Positions 43,268 through 53,268 are shown, counted from the first letter of the stretch. The stretch: 64,000 nucleotides of DNA from Geobacter sp. UBA5730 (GCA_002419465.1 DIGE01000019.1:114781-178780), one strand, 5' to 3'. Program-made: numbers and translations. The notes: generated from the sequence alone by a model not told the origin.

Positions 43268-45757
43268 ATGCCACCAGTTCAGCCAGCGACCAGCTCCTGC
43301 CCGGCTCCAACCATTGCCGACCTGCAACGCGCATTCCTGTATCATCTGCATCACACCCTGGTAAAAGACAAATACTCCGCCACCAAATCAGACCTGTACA
43401 TGGCCCTGGCCTATGCCGTACGGGACCTGCTGGCCGAGCGCTGGCTGGATACCCAGCAATCCTACTACCAGAATGATGCCAAACGGATTTACTACCTCTC
43501 AATGGAATTCCTGATGGGCAGGACCTTAAGCAACGCCCTGATCAATCTGGGGCTGATGGAAGAGTGGGATTCGATGCTCAAGCAACTGGGTTTGAATATC
43601 GAGGAGTTACAGGAAGTGGAGTGGGATGCCGGTCTGGGCAACGGCGGCCTGGGCCGCTTGGCAGCCTGTTTCCTGGATTCTTTGGCCACCTTGCAGATGC
43701 CGGCGTACGGCTATGGCATCCGCTATGAATATGGCATGTTCTACCAGAAAATCATCGATGGCAGCCAAGTGGAGGTGCCTGACAACTGGCTGCGCTATCC
43801 GAACCCCTGGGAGTTTGACCGCCAGGAACACCTGCATCCGGTCAGGTTTGGCGGCCGGGTGGTTGAATTTACCGATCAGGATGGCACCAAACGCTATTCC
43901 TGGATGGATTGCGATGAAGTCATGGCCCTGGCCTATGATTTCCCGGTACCAGGCTACCAGAATGACACAGTCAACACCATGCGGCTCTGGAGCGCCAAGT
44001 CCAGCCGGGATTTTGATCTGCGCTTCTTCAACGAAGGCAACTATATCGGCTCTGTTGAGTCGAAGATGAAGACTGAAAACATCTCCAAGGTGCTCTACCC
44101 GGCCGACCATATGGCCGAAGGCAAGGAATTGCGTCTGCGCCAGGAATATTTCCTGGCCTCGGCCACGGTACAGGACATCTTCTACCGCTTTGCCAAAAAG
44201 CACGACGACCTGAACAAATTGCCGGACAAAGTCGCCATCCAGCTGAACGACACCCACCCGGTGCTGGCCATCCCTGAACTGATGCGGATATTGATCGACG
44301 AGAAACACCTCAGCTGGGAACATGCCTGGCACATCACCACCCAGACCTTTGCCTACACCAACCACACGGTTCTGCAGGAGGCCCTGGAGACCTGGCCGGT
44401 GACCATGTTTGAACGCCTGTTGCCCCGTCATTTGATGCTGATCTACGACATCAACGCCTATTTAATGGCCGAGGTGGCGGCACATTTTCCCACCGACGAC
44501 GGGCGCTTGCAACGGATGTCGATCTTCGAAGAGTTCGGAGAAAAGCGGATCAGGATGGCCCATCTGGCCATTGTAGCCAGCCATTCGGTGAACGGCGTCT
44601 CGGCCCTGCACAGCGAAATACTGAAAAACGACCTGTTCAAGGACTTTTATCAACTGTGGCCGGAGCGTTTCAACAACAAGACCAACGGCATTACCCAACG
44701 TCGTTGGCTACGCCACTGCAACCCCTGGCTGTCAGATCTGATCAGCCAGGCGATCGGCGATGGCTGGACCCGTAACCTGAATGAACTGCGCAAACTGACC
44801 CCGCTTGCCGAGGACAGTGAATTCCGCAAGCGCTGGATGGAGATCAAGCGACTCAACAAACAGCGGCTGGCTGACCACATCTACCAGCGCAACTGTATCC
44901 AGGTTTCGCCTGATTCGCTGTTTGACTGCCAGACCAAGCGGATCCACGAATACAAACGACAATTACTGAATATTATGCAGGTGATCGCCCAGTACAACCG
45001 TCTGAAGGAATTTCCTGGCCTGGGGTTGCCCCCCCGCACCGTACTGTTCAGCGGTAAGGCTGCCCCCTCCTATGCCATTGCCAAGCTGATTATCAGACTG
45101 ATCAACGGCGTGGCCAATGTGGTCAATAACGATCCGGCCACCAACCAGCAGCTCAAGGTGGCCTTCCTGGCCAACTACAGCGTTTCCCTGGCTGAACTGA
45201 TCTTCCCGGCTGCGGACCTGTCCGAGCAGATCTCCACTGCCGGCACTGAAGCATCCGGCACTGGAAACATGAAGTACGCCTTGAACGGTGCGCTCACCAT
45301 CGGCACCCTGGACGGTGCCAATATCGAGATTATGGAGGAAGTCGGCAGAGACAACATCTTCATCTTCGGCCTGACCACCGAGGGGGCCACCACACTGCGC
45401 AACGAAGGCTATCGCCCCCAGGACTACTACTATCGAACCCCCCAGCTGAAGCAGGTACTGGACCAGATCGGCTCCGGCATGTTTTCCCCCGGTGATCAAG
45501 GGCTGTTTCGCCCCCTGGTGGACCGGCTGCTCAACTCCGACTATTATTTACTGCTGGCTGATTTCGATGCCTACCTGGATGCGCAGGCAGAGGTGGACCG
45601 GCTGTACATGAACCCGGAACAGTGGGCCCGCAAATCCATCCTCAACACCGCCGGGATGGGCAAATTTTCCAGTGATCGTACCATTGCCGAATACGCAAAC
45701 GAAATCTGGAAGGTCGAGCCCCAGGCGATCAAACGTCAGGGAGCGTATAACTGGTGA
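43268..45757 (+). CDS. glgP: Glycogen/starch phosphorylase
   Basis: 829-residue PLP enzyme releasing glucose 1-phosphate from glycogen. The start at 43268 (MPPVQPATSS) follows AAGG; an upstream in-frame ATG has no ribosome site. Motifs: YYLSMEFLMGRTLSNAL, GNGGLGRLAACFLDSLAT, RRWLRHCNPWL and the PLP-lysine region EASGTGNMKYALNGALTIG. Length is standard. It overlaps rarA by 4 nt. Confidence 0.97.
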   Translation: MPPVQPATSSCPAPTIADLQRAFLYHLHHTLVKDKYSATKSDLYMALAYAVRDLLAERWLDTQQSYYQNDAKRIYYLSMEFLMGRTLSNALINLGLMEEWDSMLKQLGLNIEELQEVEWDAGLGNGGLGRLAACFLDSLATLQMPAYGYGIRYEYGMFYQKIIDGSQVEVPDNWLRYPNPWEFDRQEHLHPVRFGGRVVEFTDQDGTKRYSWMDCDEVMALAYDFPVPGYQNDTVNTMRLWSAKSSRDFDLRFFNEGNYIGSVESKMKTENISKVLYPADHMAEGKELRLRQEYFLASATVQDIFYRFAKKHDDLNKLPDKVAIQLNDTHPVLAIPELMRILIDEKHLSWEHAWHITTQTFAYTNHTVLQEALETWPVTMFERLLPRHLMLIYDINAYLMAEVAAHFPTDDGRLQRMSIFEEFGEKRIRMAHLAIVASHSVNGVSALHSEILKNDLFKDFYQLWPERFNNKTNGITQRRWLRHCNPWLSDLISQAIGDGWTRNLNELRKLTPLAEDSEFRKRWMEIKRLNKQRLADHIYQRNCIQVSPDSLFDCQTKRIHEYKRQLLNIMQVIAQYNRLKEFPGLGLPPRTVLFSGKAAPSYAIAKLIIRLINGVANVVNNDPATNQQLKVAFLANYSVSLAELIFPAADLSEQISTAGTEASGTGNMKYALNGALTIGTLDGANIEIMEEVGRDNIFIFGLTTEGATTLRNEGYRPQDYYYRTPQLKQVLDQIGSGMFSPGDQGLFRPLVDRLLNSDYYLLLADFDAYLDAQAEVDRLYMNPEQWARKSILNTAGMGKFSSDRTIAEYANEIWKVEPQAIKRQGAYNW

Positions 45758-47091
45758 CCATACACAGCACCCCTCTGTTTGATGCCGCCAGCCAGGCGGC
45801 AATCGCCCGCAACGCGCCGTTGGCCGAGCGGATGCGCCCCCGCACCCTGGCGGAATTCTGCGGCCAGGGCCACCTGCTGGGTCCCGGCAAGGCGCTCCTG
45901 AAGATGATCGAATCCGACCAGGTGCCTTCCCTGATCCTGTGGGGGCCGCCGGGCTGCGGCAAAACCACCCTGGCCCATATCCTGGCCAACGAAACCAAGG
46001 CCCGCTTCGTCTTCTTCTCTGCCATCATGGCCGGCGTGAAAGAGGTGCGTGAAATCTTCAAGGAGGCTGAGGAACGGGCCAGCCGGGGGGTGCGCACCAT
46101 CCTGTTTGTGGATGAGATCCACCGTTTCAACAAGGCCCAGCAGGACGCCTTTCTGCCGGCCGTGGAAAAGGGACTGGTGACCGTCATCGGCGCCACGACT
46201 GAAAACCCCTCCTTTGAGGTGATCGCCCCCCTGCTCTCCCGCTGCCGGGTATTGAAGCTACAGCAACTGCAGACAGAAGAGCTGATCCTGCTGCTGCGCC
46301 GGGCACTGGAGGACGAAGAACGTGGTCTGGGCGGGCAAGGGCTGACCATCGACGACAGCGCCATCTCCTTTCTGGCAGAAGCAGCCCAAGGGGATGGACG
46401 TAAAGCCCTCAACACCCTTGAAGTCGCCGCAGGACTGGCTGCAGAGCCGCAGATCACTCTGGAATTGATGCAGGAAGCGCTGCAGCAGAAAGCGCTGCTG
46501 TACGACAAGGGAGGCGAGGAGCATTACAACGTCATCTCGGCCTTTATCAAATCGATGCGCGGCAGCGACCCGGACGCCGCCCTGTATTGGCTGGCCCGGA
46601 TGCTGGAGGCCGGTGAAGACCCGCTCTTCCTGCTGCGCCGAATGATTATCCTGGCCTCAGAAGATATCGGCAACGCCGACCCCCGCGCCTTGCAGATCGC
46701 CGTTTCCGCCCTGCAAGCCTTTCAGATGGTGGGGATGCCGGAGGGAAGAATCATCCTGGGCCAGGCGGTCACCTACCTGGCCACCGCCCCCAAATCCAAC
46801 GCCTCGTATCTTGGCATTGATGCAGCTTTGTCAGAAGTACGCAAATCCGGCGCACTTGAAGTACCGCTGCATATCCGCAACGCCCCCACCAAGCTGATGA
46901 AAGAGCTGGGCTACCACCAGGGCTACAAGTACACCCACGACTTCGAGGGGGGCTATACCCAGCAGGAGTACCTGCCGGAAAAGCTGCACGGCAGGAAGTT
47001 CTACCAGCCCAAGGGGCACGGCTATGAGAAGAACATCGTCGAGCGGATGGAGTGGCTGAAGAGGCTGGGGAACAAAAAAACAACCGAATGA
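45754..47091 (+). CDS. rarA: Replication-associated recombination protein A
   Basis: 445-residue AAA+ ATPase of the RarA/MgsA/WRNIP1 family that works at stalled forks. Visible: LAEFCGQGHLLGPGKAL, Walker A GPPGCGKTTLAHI, Walker B ILFVDEIHRFNKAQQDAFLP, sensor IGATTENPSFEV, and the C-terminal MRGSDPDAALYWLARML and LGYHQGYKYTHDFEGGY. The GTG start overlaps the glgP stop. The first caspase gene starts 12 nt after it. Confidence 0.96.
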   Translation: MTIHSTPLFDAASQAAIARNAPLAERMRPRTLAEFCGQGHLLGPGKALLKMIESDQVPSLILWGPPGCGKTTLAHILANETKARFVFFSAIMAGVKEVREIFKEAEERASRGVRTILFVDEIHRFNKAQQDAFLPAVEKGLVTVIGATTENPSFEVIAPLLSRCRVLKLQQLQTEELILLLRRALEDEERGLGGQGLTIDDSAISFLAEAAQGDGRKALNTLEVAAGLAAEPQITLELMQEALQQKALLYDKGGEEHYNVISAFIKSMRGSDPDAALYWLARMLEAGEDPLFLLRRMIILASEDIGNADPRALQIAVSALQAFQMVGMPEGRIILGQAVTYLATAPKSNASYLGIDAALSEVRKSGALEVPLHIRNAPTKLMKELGYHQGYKYTHDFEGGYTQQEYLPEKLHGRKFYQPKGHGYEKNIVERMEWLKRLGNKKTTE

Positions 47092-47102
47092 AGGAATACA
47101 GT

Positions 47103-48416
47103 ATGTTTTTTATCAACCGCTTGTATAGCCGACTTATAACGAAAGCGATCTGCATCAGCTCTTTTTCGCTTCTGGCACTACTGGCACAACTATCCTTATC
47201 GGGTTGTATCAGCACACACCAAGAGCGATCCTTGGCATCTGTCTTGGCTGATATAAACAGAAATGCTCTCGAAAAAGACTACAATCTCAATACAAGAGAA
47301 AAATTGAATGAAACATGGAACATATATCCATTAAGCATCGCTGCACTTGAAAATCAGCCTTTAACGGTGACCATGTTACTGAATAAAGGCGCCGACATTG
47401 ATGCATCGATACAAGATTTAAATAAAATAGCATCCATGCAGGTTCCGTATTTAAGTTATTCAAGAAACAGAATTATGTATGACAAAGCCAATTCCGCCAT
47501 AGAAAGACTCAATCAGCTCAAATTACAACAAGTAAAGCCGGTCAACAACAACAGTCTATCCGTTCGCACCCAGGAAGAAATCACTATCAAACCGGTTGCG
47601 GACGAGCTTCTGAACATTAAGACCAAACCAGGCAAACCAGCCGGGAAGTATGATGTTGCCGTGGTGATCGGCAACGCAAACTATTCCTCCACCGGCACCC
47701 CCAATGTAGACTTTGCCATTCAGGATGCCCAGGTCATGCGGCAGTACCTGATCAAGGCCTTTGGCTATGATCCATCCAACATTATTTATATTGAAAATGC
47801 CACCCTGACAAAATTAAACGAAGTTTTTGGCACCTCAGATGACTATCGTGGCAAACTGTACAAATGGGTTAAGCCTGGCCAGAGCAGGGTTTTCATCTAC
47901 TACGTCGGCCACGGCGCCCCAGACCAGCAGAGCGGTGAAGGTTATTTCGTACCGGTGGATGCCAACCCGCAGTACATCAGCACCAGCGGCTACAAGCTCT
48001 CAACCTTTTATGAGAACCTTTCCAGGATTCCTGCGCTCAAAAAGACCGTGGTGATCGATGCCTGTTTCTCCGGCAGCTCTGCCAATGGCCAACTCCTCAA
48101 AGGGGTCAGCGGCCTGACAGCCCGGCTTAAAGCAGAACCCAAGGCATCAGCCGCAGATATCCTGCTGACCAGTGCTGATATGAATCAGGTATCCAGCTGG
48201 TACCCCGAAAAGGGACATTCACTGTTTACCTATTTTTTCTTGAAGGGTATTCAGGGCGATGCCGACACCAACAAAGATGGTAAAATCACCATGGGTGAGA
48301 TGAAGGCCTGGCTGAACGACCAGGTGCCGTACATGGCGAGACGCATCACTGGTAATCAGCAACAACCGGTGATGATGGGTATGGATGGCGATGAGTTGGT
48401 AAACCTTACGCGCTAA
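47103..48416 (+). CDS. Caspase-like lipoprotein 1
   Basis: About 437 residues. The start at 47103 follows AAGGA just after rarA; an ATG overlapping the rarA stop would add five residues. A lipobox (LSGC, cysteine 35) predicts a lipoprotein. The N-terminal part has a single ankyrin-like stretch (YPLSIAALENQPLTVTMLL). The C-terminal part is a peptidase C14 (caspase/metacaspase) domain: VAVVIGNANYSSTGTPNVD, catalytic H270 in YYVGHGAPD and C321 in VVIDACFSGSS. After it lies an EF-hand-type loop DTNKDGKITMGE (about 388-399). Substrate unknown. The N-terminal half is visibly AT-richer than neighbouring genes. Confidence 0.9.
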   Translation: MFFINRLYSRLITKAICISSFSLLALLAQLSLSGCISTHQERSLASVLADINRNALEKDYNLNTREKLNETWNIYPLSIAALENQPLTVTMLLNKGADIDASIQDLNKIASMQVPYLSYSRNRIMYDKANSAIERLNQLKLQQVKPVNNNSLSVRTQEEITIKPVADELLNIKTKPGKPAGKYDVAVVIGNANYSSTGTPNVDFAIQDAQVMRQYLIKAFGYDPSNIIYIENATLTKLNEVFGTSDDYRGKLYKWVKPGQSRVFIYYVGHGAPDQQSGEGYFVPVDANPQYISTSGYKLSTFYENLSRIPALKKTVVIDACFSGSSANGQLLKGVSGLTARLKAEPKASAADILLTSADMNQVSSWYPEKGHSLFTYFFLKGIQGDADTNKDGKITMGEMKAWLNDQVPYMARRITGNQQQPVMMGMDGDELVNLTR

Positions 48417-48433
48417 TTCGAGGGGCCAATCTA

Positions 48434-49810
48434 ATGCAAAACAAGATAAGCAGAAAAACTCAGCACATACTGACGGCAATTATTCTAACGACATGCCTGT
48501 CCTTCGCCGGATGCGCTTCGCAATTGACCCTCTCTGCAGAGTCAGGAGATGTCAATCAAGTCAAAACGCTGCTCGATCAAGGCGCAGACCCCAACTCATC
48601 ACAAGACAGCTACTACCCTCCTCTTATGGCCGCCATACGGCCAAACCCCTCACCTGCCATTGTCAAGCTACTGCTTGATCGTGGAGCAAACCCGGACAAA
48701 GCGGGTTATGGCGGCTATAGAGCACTCCACTGGGCTGCAAAATTTGGCGAGACCGAGATTGTCAAAATACTTTTGGAGCACGGAGCAAACCCTGAGGTCA
48801 CAACGACTGAAGGTCATAGCTATACTCCACTTAAGCTGGCAAATGAAAATGGGCACACAATAATTGCACGTATGCTGACTGAAGCTGTAGAGGCCAGATC
48901 TCAAAACTTTTCGGGAAGCAATGGGCCGCCCCCCCATAATGCCCCCCCCCTATCAACCAAAACCTTGCCATATAAATCTCTTGATATGGCTTCCAGTGGT
49001 GCTTCTTCTCCCATTACCGCACCTACAGCAGTGCCAGCTGACAAAACTGGTGCGATCACCACCCCTAATTTTAAAGCGGCTCCCGATCAAAATGCCGTTG
49101 CCATTGTGATCGGCATTGAAAAGTATCAGACCTTGCCTACTGCAGGATTTGTGCGCAGTGATGCCGGCCTGATGCGTGACTACCTGAAGGCGATGGGCTA
49201 TCAGGATAGAAACATAGAGTTTCTGATTGATGATCGAGCAACCTTTTCCAGCATCCGCAAAGCTGTTGAAACCTGGCTGCCCAATAGAATCAACGCAAAG
49301 AGCAGAGTTATTGTTTACTATGCCGGACATGGGGCGCCTGATCCACAAAGTGGAGACGCATACATCGTACCGTATGATGGTGACCCGAATTACCTGCCGG
49401 ATACCGGTTATCCCTTGAAACGTCTCTACGAACGGCTTGAAAGGCTGCCAGCCAAACAGGTAGTGGTCATGATCGATGCCTGTTTCTCAGGCGCTGGCGG
49501 CCGTGGTGTACTGGCTACCGGTGCCAGGTCACTGGTCAGGGTTGAGAAGGTCACCCCAAAAGGCAGCCGGATTGCCGTCCTGACCTCAACCCAGGGAAAC
49601 CAGATCAGCACCTCATCGTCGGAAAAACAGCATGGCCTCTTCACCTACTATCTGCTCAAGGCACTGCAGGACAACAACCGAGATCTGGCGAGCGTGTATG
49701 ACTACCTCCGCTCCAGGGTTGAAGATGAGGCCAAGCGGATGAATGTGGAGCAGACTCCGGCAATCAGCCCGGACTCCTCAGCAATCAGGGGGGCATTCAG
49801 CCTATGGTAA
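48434..49810 (+). CDS. Caspase-like lipoprotein 2 with ankyrin repeats
   Basis: 458 residues with a lipobox (SFAGC, cysteine 27). Three to four ankyrin repeats follow (about 34-150), with typical VKTLLDQGADPN, VKLLLDRGANPD, ALHWAAKFGETEIVKILLE units. A proline/serine-rich linker (about 155-215) leads to a caspase domain: VAIVIGIEKYQ, catalytic H299 in YYAGHGAPD and C350 in VMIDACFSGAG. This catalytic domain is divergent from the other two copies and has no EF-hand loop. It lies 17 nt after caspase 1. Confidence 0.9.
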   Translation: MQNKISRKTQHILTAIILTTCLSFAGCASQLTLSAESGDVNQVKTLLDQGADPNSSQDSYYPPLMAAIRPNPSPAIVKLLLDRGANPDKAGYGGYRALHWAAKFGETEIVKILLEHGANPEVTTTEGHSYTPLKLANENGHTIIARMLTEAVEARSQNFSGSNGPPPHNAPPLSTKTLPYKSLDMASSGASSPITAPTAVPADKTGAITTPNFKAAPDQNAVAIVIGIEKYQTLPTAGFVRSDAGLMRDYLKAMGYQDRNIEFLIDDRATFSSIRKAVETWLPNRINAKSRVIVYYAGHGAPDPQSGDAYIVPYDGDPNYLPDTGYPLKRLYERLERLPAKQVVVMIDACFSGAGGRGVLATGARSLVRVEKVTPKGSRIAVLTSTQGNQISTSSSEKQHGLFTYYLLKALQDNNRDLASVYDYLRSRVEDEAKRMNVEQTPAISPDSSAIRGAFSLW

Positions 49811-49859
49811 AACAGGTGCCAGAGATCTTCACACTATAGGTAAAGACAAGAGAGTGACC

Positions 49860-51203
49860 ATGAAGAAATTAATGAATATCGCCACATTGCTGCTCATGTT
49901 TGGCTCACTGATGAGTGGATGCGTTTCAGTACCTCTTGCCTCTCTTGAAATGGATATGAAAGCAAAGACAATGCAGTCACCTGCTGACAAAGCACTACTA
50001 TATGTTTACCGAGATGCTGTATTCGTAGGCTCAGCGGTTCTTTTTGAAATTACCATAGACGAATACCCTGTAGGCAAACTTGCTGAAAATACATACTTAA
50101 CGGTACTGTTAGAACCGGGCAAACACCGAATTAACAGCGGTGAAATGCTCCCCATAAATGCTGAGCCAGGCAAAACATATTACGTCAAAACATCAGCGAT
50201 GCCACCAGATACATTTTTTGTCGATGCGGAAAAGGCACGGAAAGCATTGGCTAACTACAAATTAATTTATGAAAGCGAAGAACCAATCAATCTCGCATCA
50301 TTGATAAGCAGCCAACACAAGCGATCAGATGCAGCTAAACCTGACAATATAGCTACACCTGATAAACCCCAAAAGCCTGTCGTACATTCTGACATTGACA
50401 CGTCCATCCCCTCCGGTAAACCTGCTGGCAAATACGATGTTGCCGTCGTGATTGGTAACACCAACTACTCAAGTACCGGCACACCCAATGTAGATTTTGC
50501 CATTCATGATGCACAGGCTATGAAAGAATATCTCATCAAGGCGTTTGGCTATAATCCAAGCAATATCATCTATATCGAAAATGCCACGTTAGCAAAGATG
50601 TATGAGGTCTTCGGCACAGAAAACGACTTCCAGGGCAAGCTTTACAAATGGGTTAAACCTGGAAAAAGTCAGATCTTTATCTACTACGTGGGTCATGGCG
50701 CACCCGATCAACAGAGCGGTGAAGGTTATTTTGTGCCGGTAGACGCCAATCCACAATACATCAGTACCAGTGGTTATAAACTCTCCACCTTCTATGAAAA
50801 TCTCTCCAAGATCCCGGCAGCTAAGAAGACCGTAGTGATTGATGCCTGTTTCTCCGGCAGCTCTGCCAACGGCCAACTACTGAAAGGGGTCAGTGGTCTG
50901 ACTGCAAGACTAAAATCAGAACCCAAGGCAGCGGTTGCAGCAGACCTGCTGCTGACCAGCGCCGGTATGAACCAGGTGGCCGGCTGGTATCCAGAAAAAG
51001 GGCATTCACTCTTTACCTACTTCTTTCTGAAAGGGATTCAAGGCGATGCTGACACCAACAAAGATGGACGCATTACCATGGGTGAAATGAAGGCCTGGTT
51101 GAACGACCAGGTACCCTACATGGCTCGGCGTCTGACGGGCAATGAGCAACAGCCGGTGATGATGGGCAAGGATGGGGATGAGCTGGTATCACTGCAACGG
51201 TAA
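49860..51203 (+). CDS. Caspase-like lipoprotein 3 with DUF2846-like domain
   Basis: 447 residues; the start at 49860 gives a clean lipoprotein signal (lipobox LMSGC, cysteine 21), while an upstream extension overlaps caspase 2. Residues about 42-135 resemble DUF2846 (ADKALLYVYRDAVFVGSAV, EPGKHRINSGE). The C-terminal caspase domain is nearly identical to that of copy 1: catalytic H279 in YYVGHGAPD, C330 in VVIDACFSGSS, and the EF-hand loop DTNKDGRITMGE. The N-terminal halves of copies 1 and 3 are unrelated. Confidence 0.9.
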   Translation: MKKLMNIATLLLMFGSLMSGCVSVPLASLEMDMKAKTMQSPADKALLYVYRDAVFVGSAVLFEITIDEYPVGKLAENTYLTVLLEPGKHRINSGEMLPINAEPGKTYYVKTSAMPPDTFFVDAEKARKALANYKLIYESEEPINLASLISSQHKRSDAAKPDNIATPDKPQKPVVHSDIDTSIPSGKPAGKYDVAVVIGNTNYSSTGTPNVDFAIHDAQAMKEYLIKAFGYNPSNIIYIENATLAKMYEVFGTENDFQGKLYKWVKPGKSQIFIYYVGHGAPDQQSGEGYFVPVDANPQYISTSGYKLSTFYENLSKIPAAKKTVVIDACFSGSSANGQLLKGVSGLTARLKSEPKAAVAADLLLTSAGMNQVAGWYPEKGHSLFTYFFLKGIQGDADTNKDGRITMGEMKAWLNDQVPYMARRLTGNEQQPVMMGKDGDELVSLQR

Positions 51204-51232
51204 TTTAATTACAGTACTACACGGGAGTTTCT

Positions 51233-52192
51233 ATGAAAAAAATCGGCATCCTGACCAGTGGTGGCGACTGTTCCGGCATGAACGCTGCCATCCGGGCCGC
51301 GGCACGGACCGCCATCTCGAACAACGTTGAGATGATCGGCTACCGCAAAGGCTATCTGGGGCTGCTCAAAAATGACTTTATCCCGCTGGACAGCCGGTCG
51401 GTGGCCGGCACCCTGCAGCGGGGCGGCACCTTTCTGCAATCGGCCCGTTGCCAGGAGTTTCGCACCGAAGAAGGGCGTGAAAAGGCCTTAAAAAACCTGA
51501 TAAGTGAAGGGGTCGAAGGACTGATCGTGACCGGTGGCGACGGTTCCCTGAACGGTGCCCTGGCCCTTGACCGGATGGGGTTTCCGGTGATAGGCATCCC
51601 GGCCAGCATCGACAACGACATCCCGTTCACCGACATGGCGCTGGGGGTTGATACCGCCCTCAACAACATTATCTACGCCGTGGACTGCATCAAGGACACC
51701 GCCTCATCCCACGACCGGGCCTTTATTGTGGAGGTAATGGGACGTAATTCCGGGTATCTGGCCTCCATCTCGGCCATCGCCACCGGGGCCGAGTATGCCA
51801 TTGTACCGGAAGTCGACTTTGATCTCTCGGAGATGTGCGACCAACTGCGCCAACGCCACCAGGAAGGGCGCAGCAACGCCTTGATCATCATGGCCGAAGG
51901 GGCCGGGCAGGCCCATGAACTGGCTGCCAGCATCAAGGACGCCATCGGTTTCGAGGTGCGGGTGACGGTGCTGGGGCACTACCAGCGCGGGGGAGCCCCA
52001 ACGGTCTTCGACCGGCTGCTGGGCAGCCGCTTCGGCAAAAAATCCGTAGAGCTGCTGCTGACCGGCAGCAAGGGGGTGATGGTCGGTCTTTCCTGCCACG
52101 TTATCGTAACCACGTTACTGGAGATGGTGCTCAAGGGTGAAAAGCGACCCCAGGATGAGATTCTGAAAATGGCTGAAGTGTTGGGAATCTGA
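51233..52192 (+). CDS. pfkA: 6-phosphofructokinase
   Basis: 319-residue ATP-dependent phosphofructokinase. Motifs: IGILTSGGDCSGMNAAIRA (ATP binding), GGDGSLNGA, the catalytic PASIDNDIPFTDMALGVDTA, MGRNSGYLA and LGHYQRGGAPT. Size and sequence match the bacterial ATP-PFK. It lies 30 nt after the caspase genes and 2 nt before corA. Confidence 0.96.
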   Translation: MKKIGILTSGGDCSGMNAAIRAAARTAISNNVEMIGYRKGYLGLLKNDFIPLDSRSVAGTLQRGGTFLQSARCQEFRTEEGREKALKNLISEGVEGLIVTGGDGSLNGALALDRMGFPVIGIPASIDNDIPFTDMALGVDTALNNIIYAVDCIKDTASSHDRAFIVEVMGRNSGYLASISAIATGAEYAIVPEVDFDLSEMCDQLRQRHQEGRSNALIIMAEGAGQAHELAASIKDAIGFEVRVTVLGHYQRGGAPTVFDRLLGSRFGKKSVELLLTGSKGVMVGLSCHVIVTTLLEMVLKGEKRPQDEILKMAEVLGI

Positions 52193-52194
52193 CC

Positions 52195-53268
52195 ATGCGA
52201 CACGCCAAACACATTTTCCGTGGACGAGCCGTCAAGGAAGGTCTGCCACCCGGCACTCTGGTCCATATCGGCGAGACCCGCCCGGACGCTGCAGAGGTCA
52301 CGCAGTTCGAGTACGGAGAATGGGGTTTTTGCGAACAGAATATTGACACAACCAGATCCGATCTCCCACCCCACCGAAAGGATGCCATCACCTGGGTGGA
52401 TGTGGAGGGGGTTCATCAGGTGGAGACCATTCGCAGACTGGGCGAATGCCACAACCTGCATCCCCTGGTACTGGAGGACATCGTCAGCACCGTGCAGCGC
52501 CCCAAGGTGGAGGACTACGACGACTATCTGTTTGTAGTGGTGAAAATGTTGCTGCCCCTGGAACAGGGTGATTTTAGCACCGAACAGGTCAGCATGGTGC
52601 TGGGCAAGGGCTATCTGTTCACCTTCCAGGAAGGCATCCGGGGCGATGCCTTCGAGACCATCCGGGAGCGGATCAGGAGCGGCAAAGGCAAGCTCAGAAG
52701 CCTGGGGGCCGATTACCTGGCCTACACCCTGCTGGATGCCATCATTGACCGCTACTTCACCGTGTTGGAAGGTTTTGGCGAGCGGCTGACCGCCATTGAA
52801 GAAGAAGTCTCACTGCATCCGCACCCCAGGGTGCTGGTCCAGCTGAACGAACTCAAAAAAGAGGTGATCTTCCTGCGGAAGACCATCTGGCCCCTGCGGG
52901 AGGTACTCTCATTCCTGGAACGGGACGACACCGACCTGATAAACGATACCACCCGGATCTACCTGCGGGATGTCCATGACCATACGGTGCAGGTGATCGA
53001 CACGGTGGAGACCTACCGGGATCTGTTGGCCGGGATGCTGGACCTGTACCTTTCAAGCATCAGCAACCGCACCAACGAGATCATGAAGTTCCTGACCGTC
53101 GTCGGCACCATCTTCATACCACTGACCTTCATCGTCGGTCTGTACGGCATGAACTTCAAACATATGCCTGAACTGGAATGGCAGTATGGCTACTATGCCG
53201 TGCTGGGGCTGATGCTGCTGATTACCCTGGGAATGATCGCCTATTTTCGACATAAACGTTGGCTTTAG
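52195..53268 (+). CDS. corA: Magnesium/cobalt transporter CorA
   Basis: 357-residue pentameric divalent-cation channel. It has a long N-terminal cytoplasmic domain, then two C-terminal membrane helices (VVGTIFIPLTFIVGLYG and YYAVLGLMLLITLGMIAYF) separated by the signature GMN in GLYGMNFKHMPELEW. It is the gene after pfkA, 2 nt away. Confidence 0.96.
   Translation: MRHAKHIFRGRAVKEGLPPGTLVHIGETRPDAAEVTQFEYGEWGFCEQNIDTTRSDLPPHRKDAITWVDVEGVHQVETIRRLGECHNLHPLVLEDIVSTVQRPKVEDYDDYLFVVVKMLLPLEQGDFSTEQVSMVLGKGYLFTFQEGIRGDAFETIRERIRSGKGKLRSLGADYLAYTLLDAIIDRYFTVLEGFGERLTAIEEEVSLHPHPRVLVQLNELKKEVIFLRKTIWPLREVLSFLERDDTDLINDTTRIYLRDVHDHTVQVIDTVETYRDLLAGMLDLYLSSISNRTNEIMKFLTVVGTIFIPLTFIVGLYGMNFKHMPELEWQYGYYAVLGLMLLITLGMIAYFRHKRWL

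Noticed and set aside
46769..47215. Minus-strand frame at the rarA-caspase junction
   Set aside because: It is antisense to both genes, rich in Ser/Arg/Cys from reverse-frame reading, with no domain.
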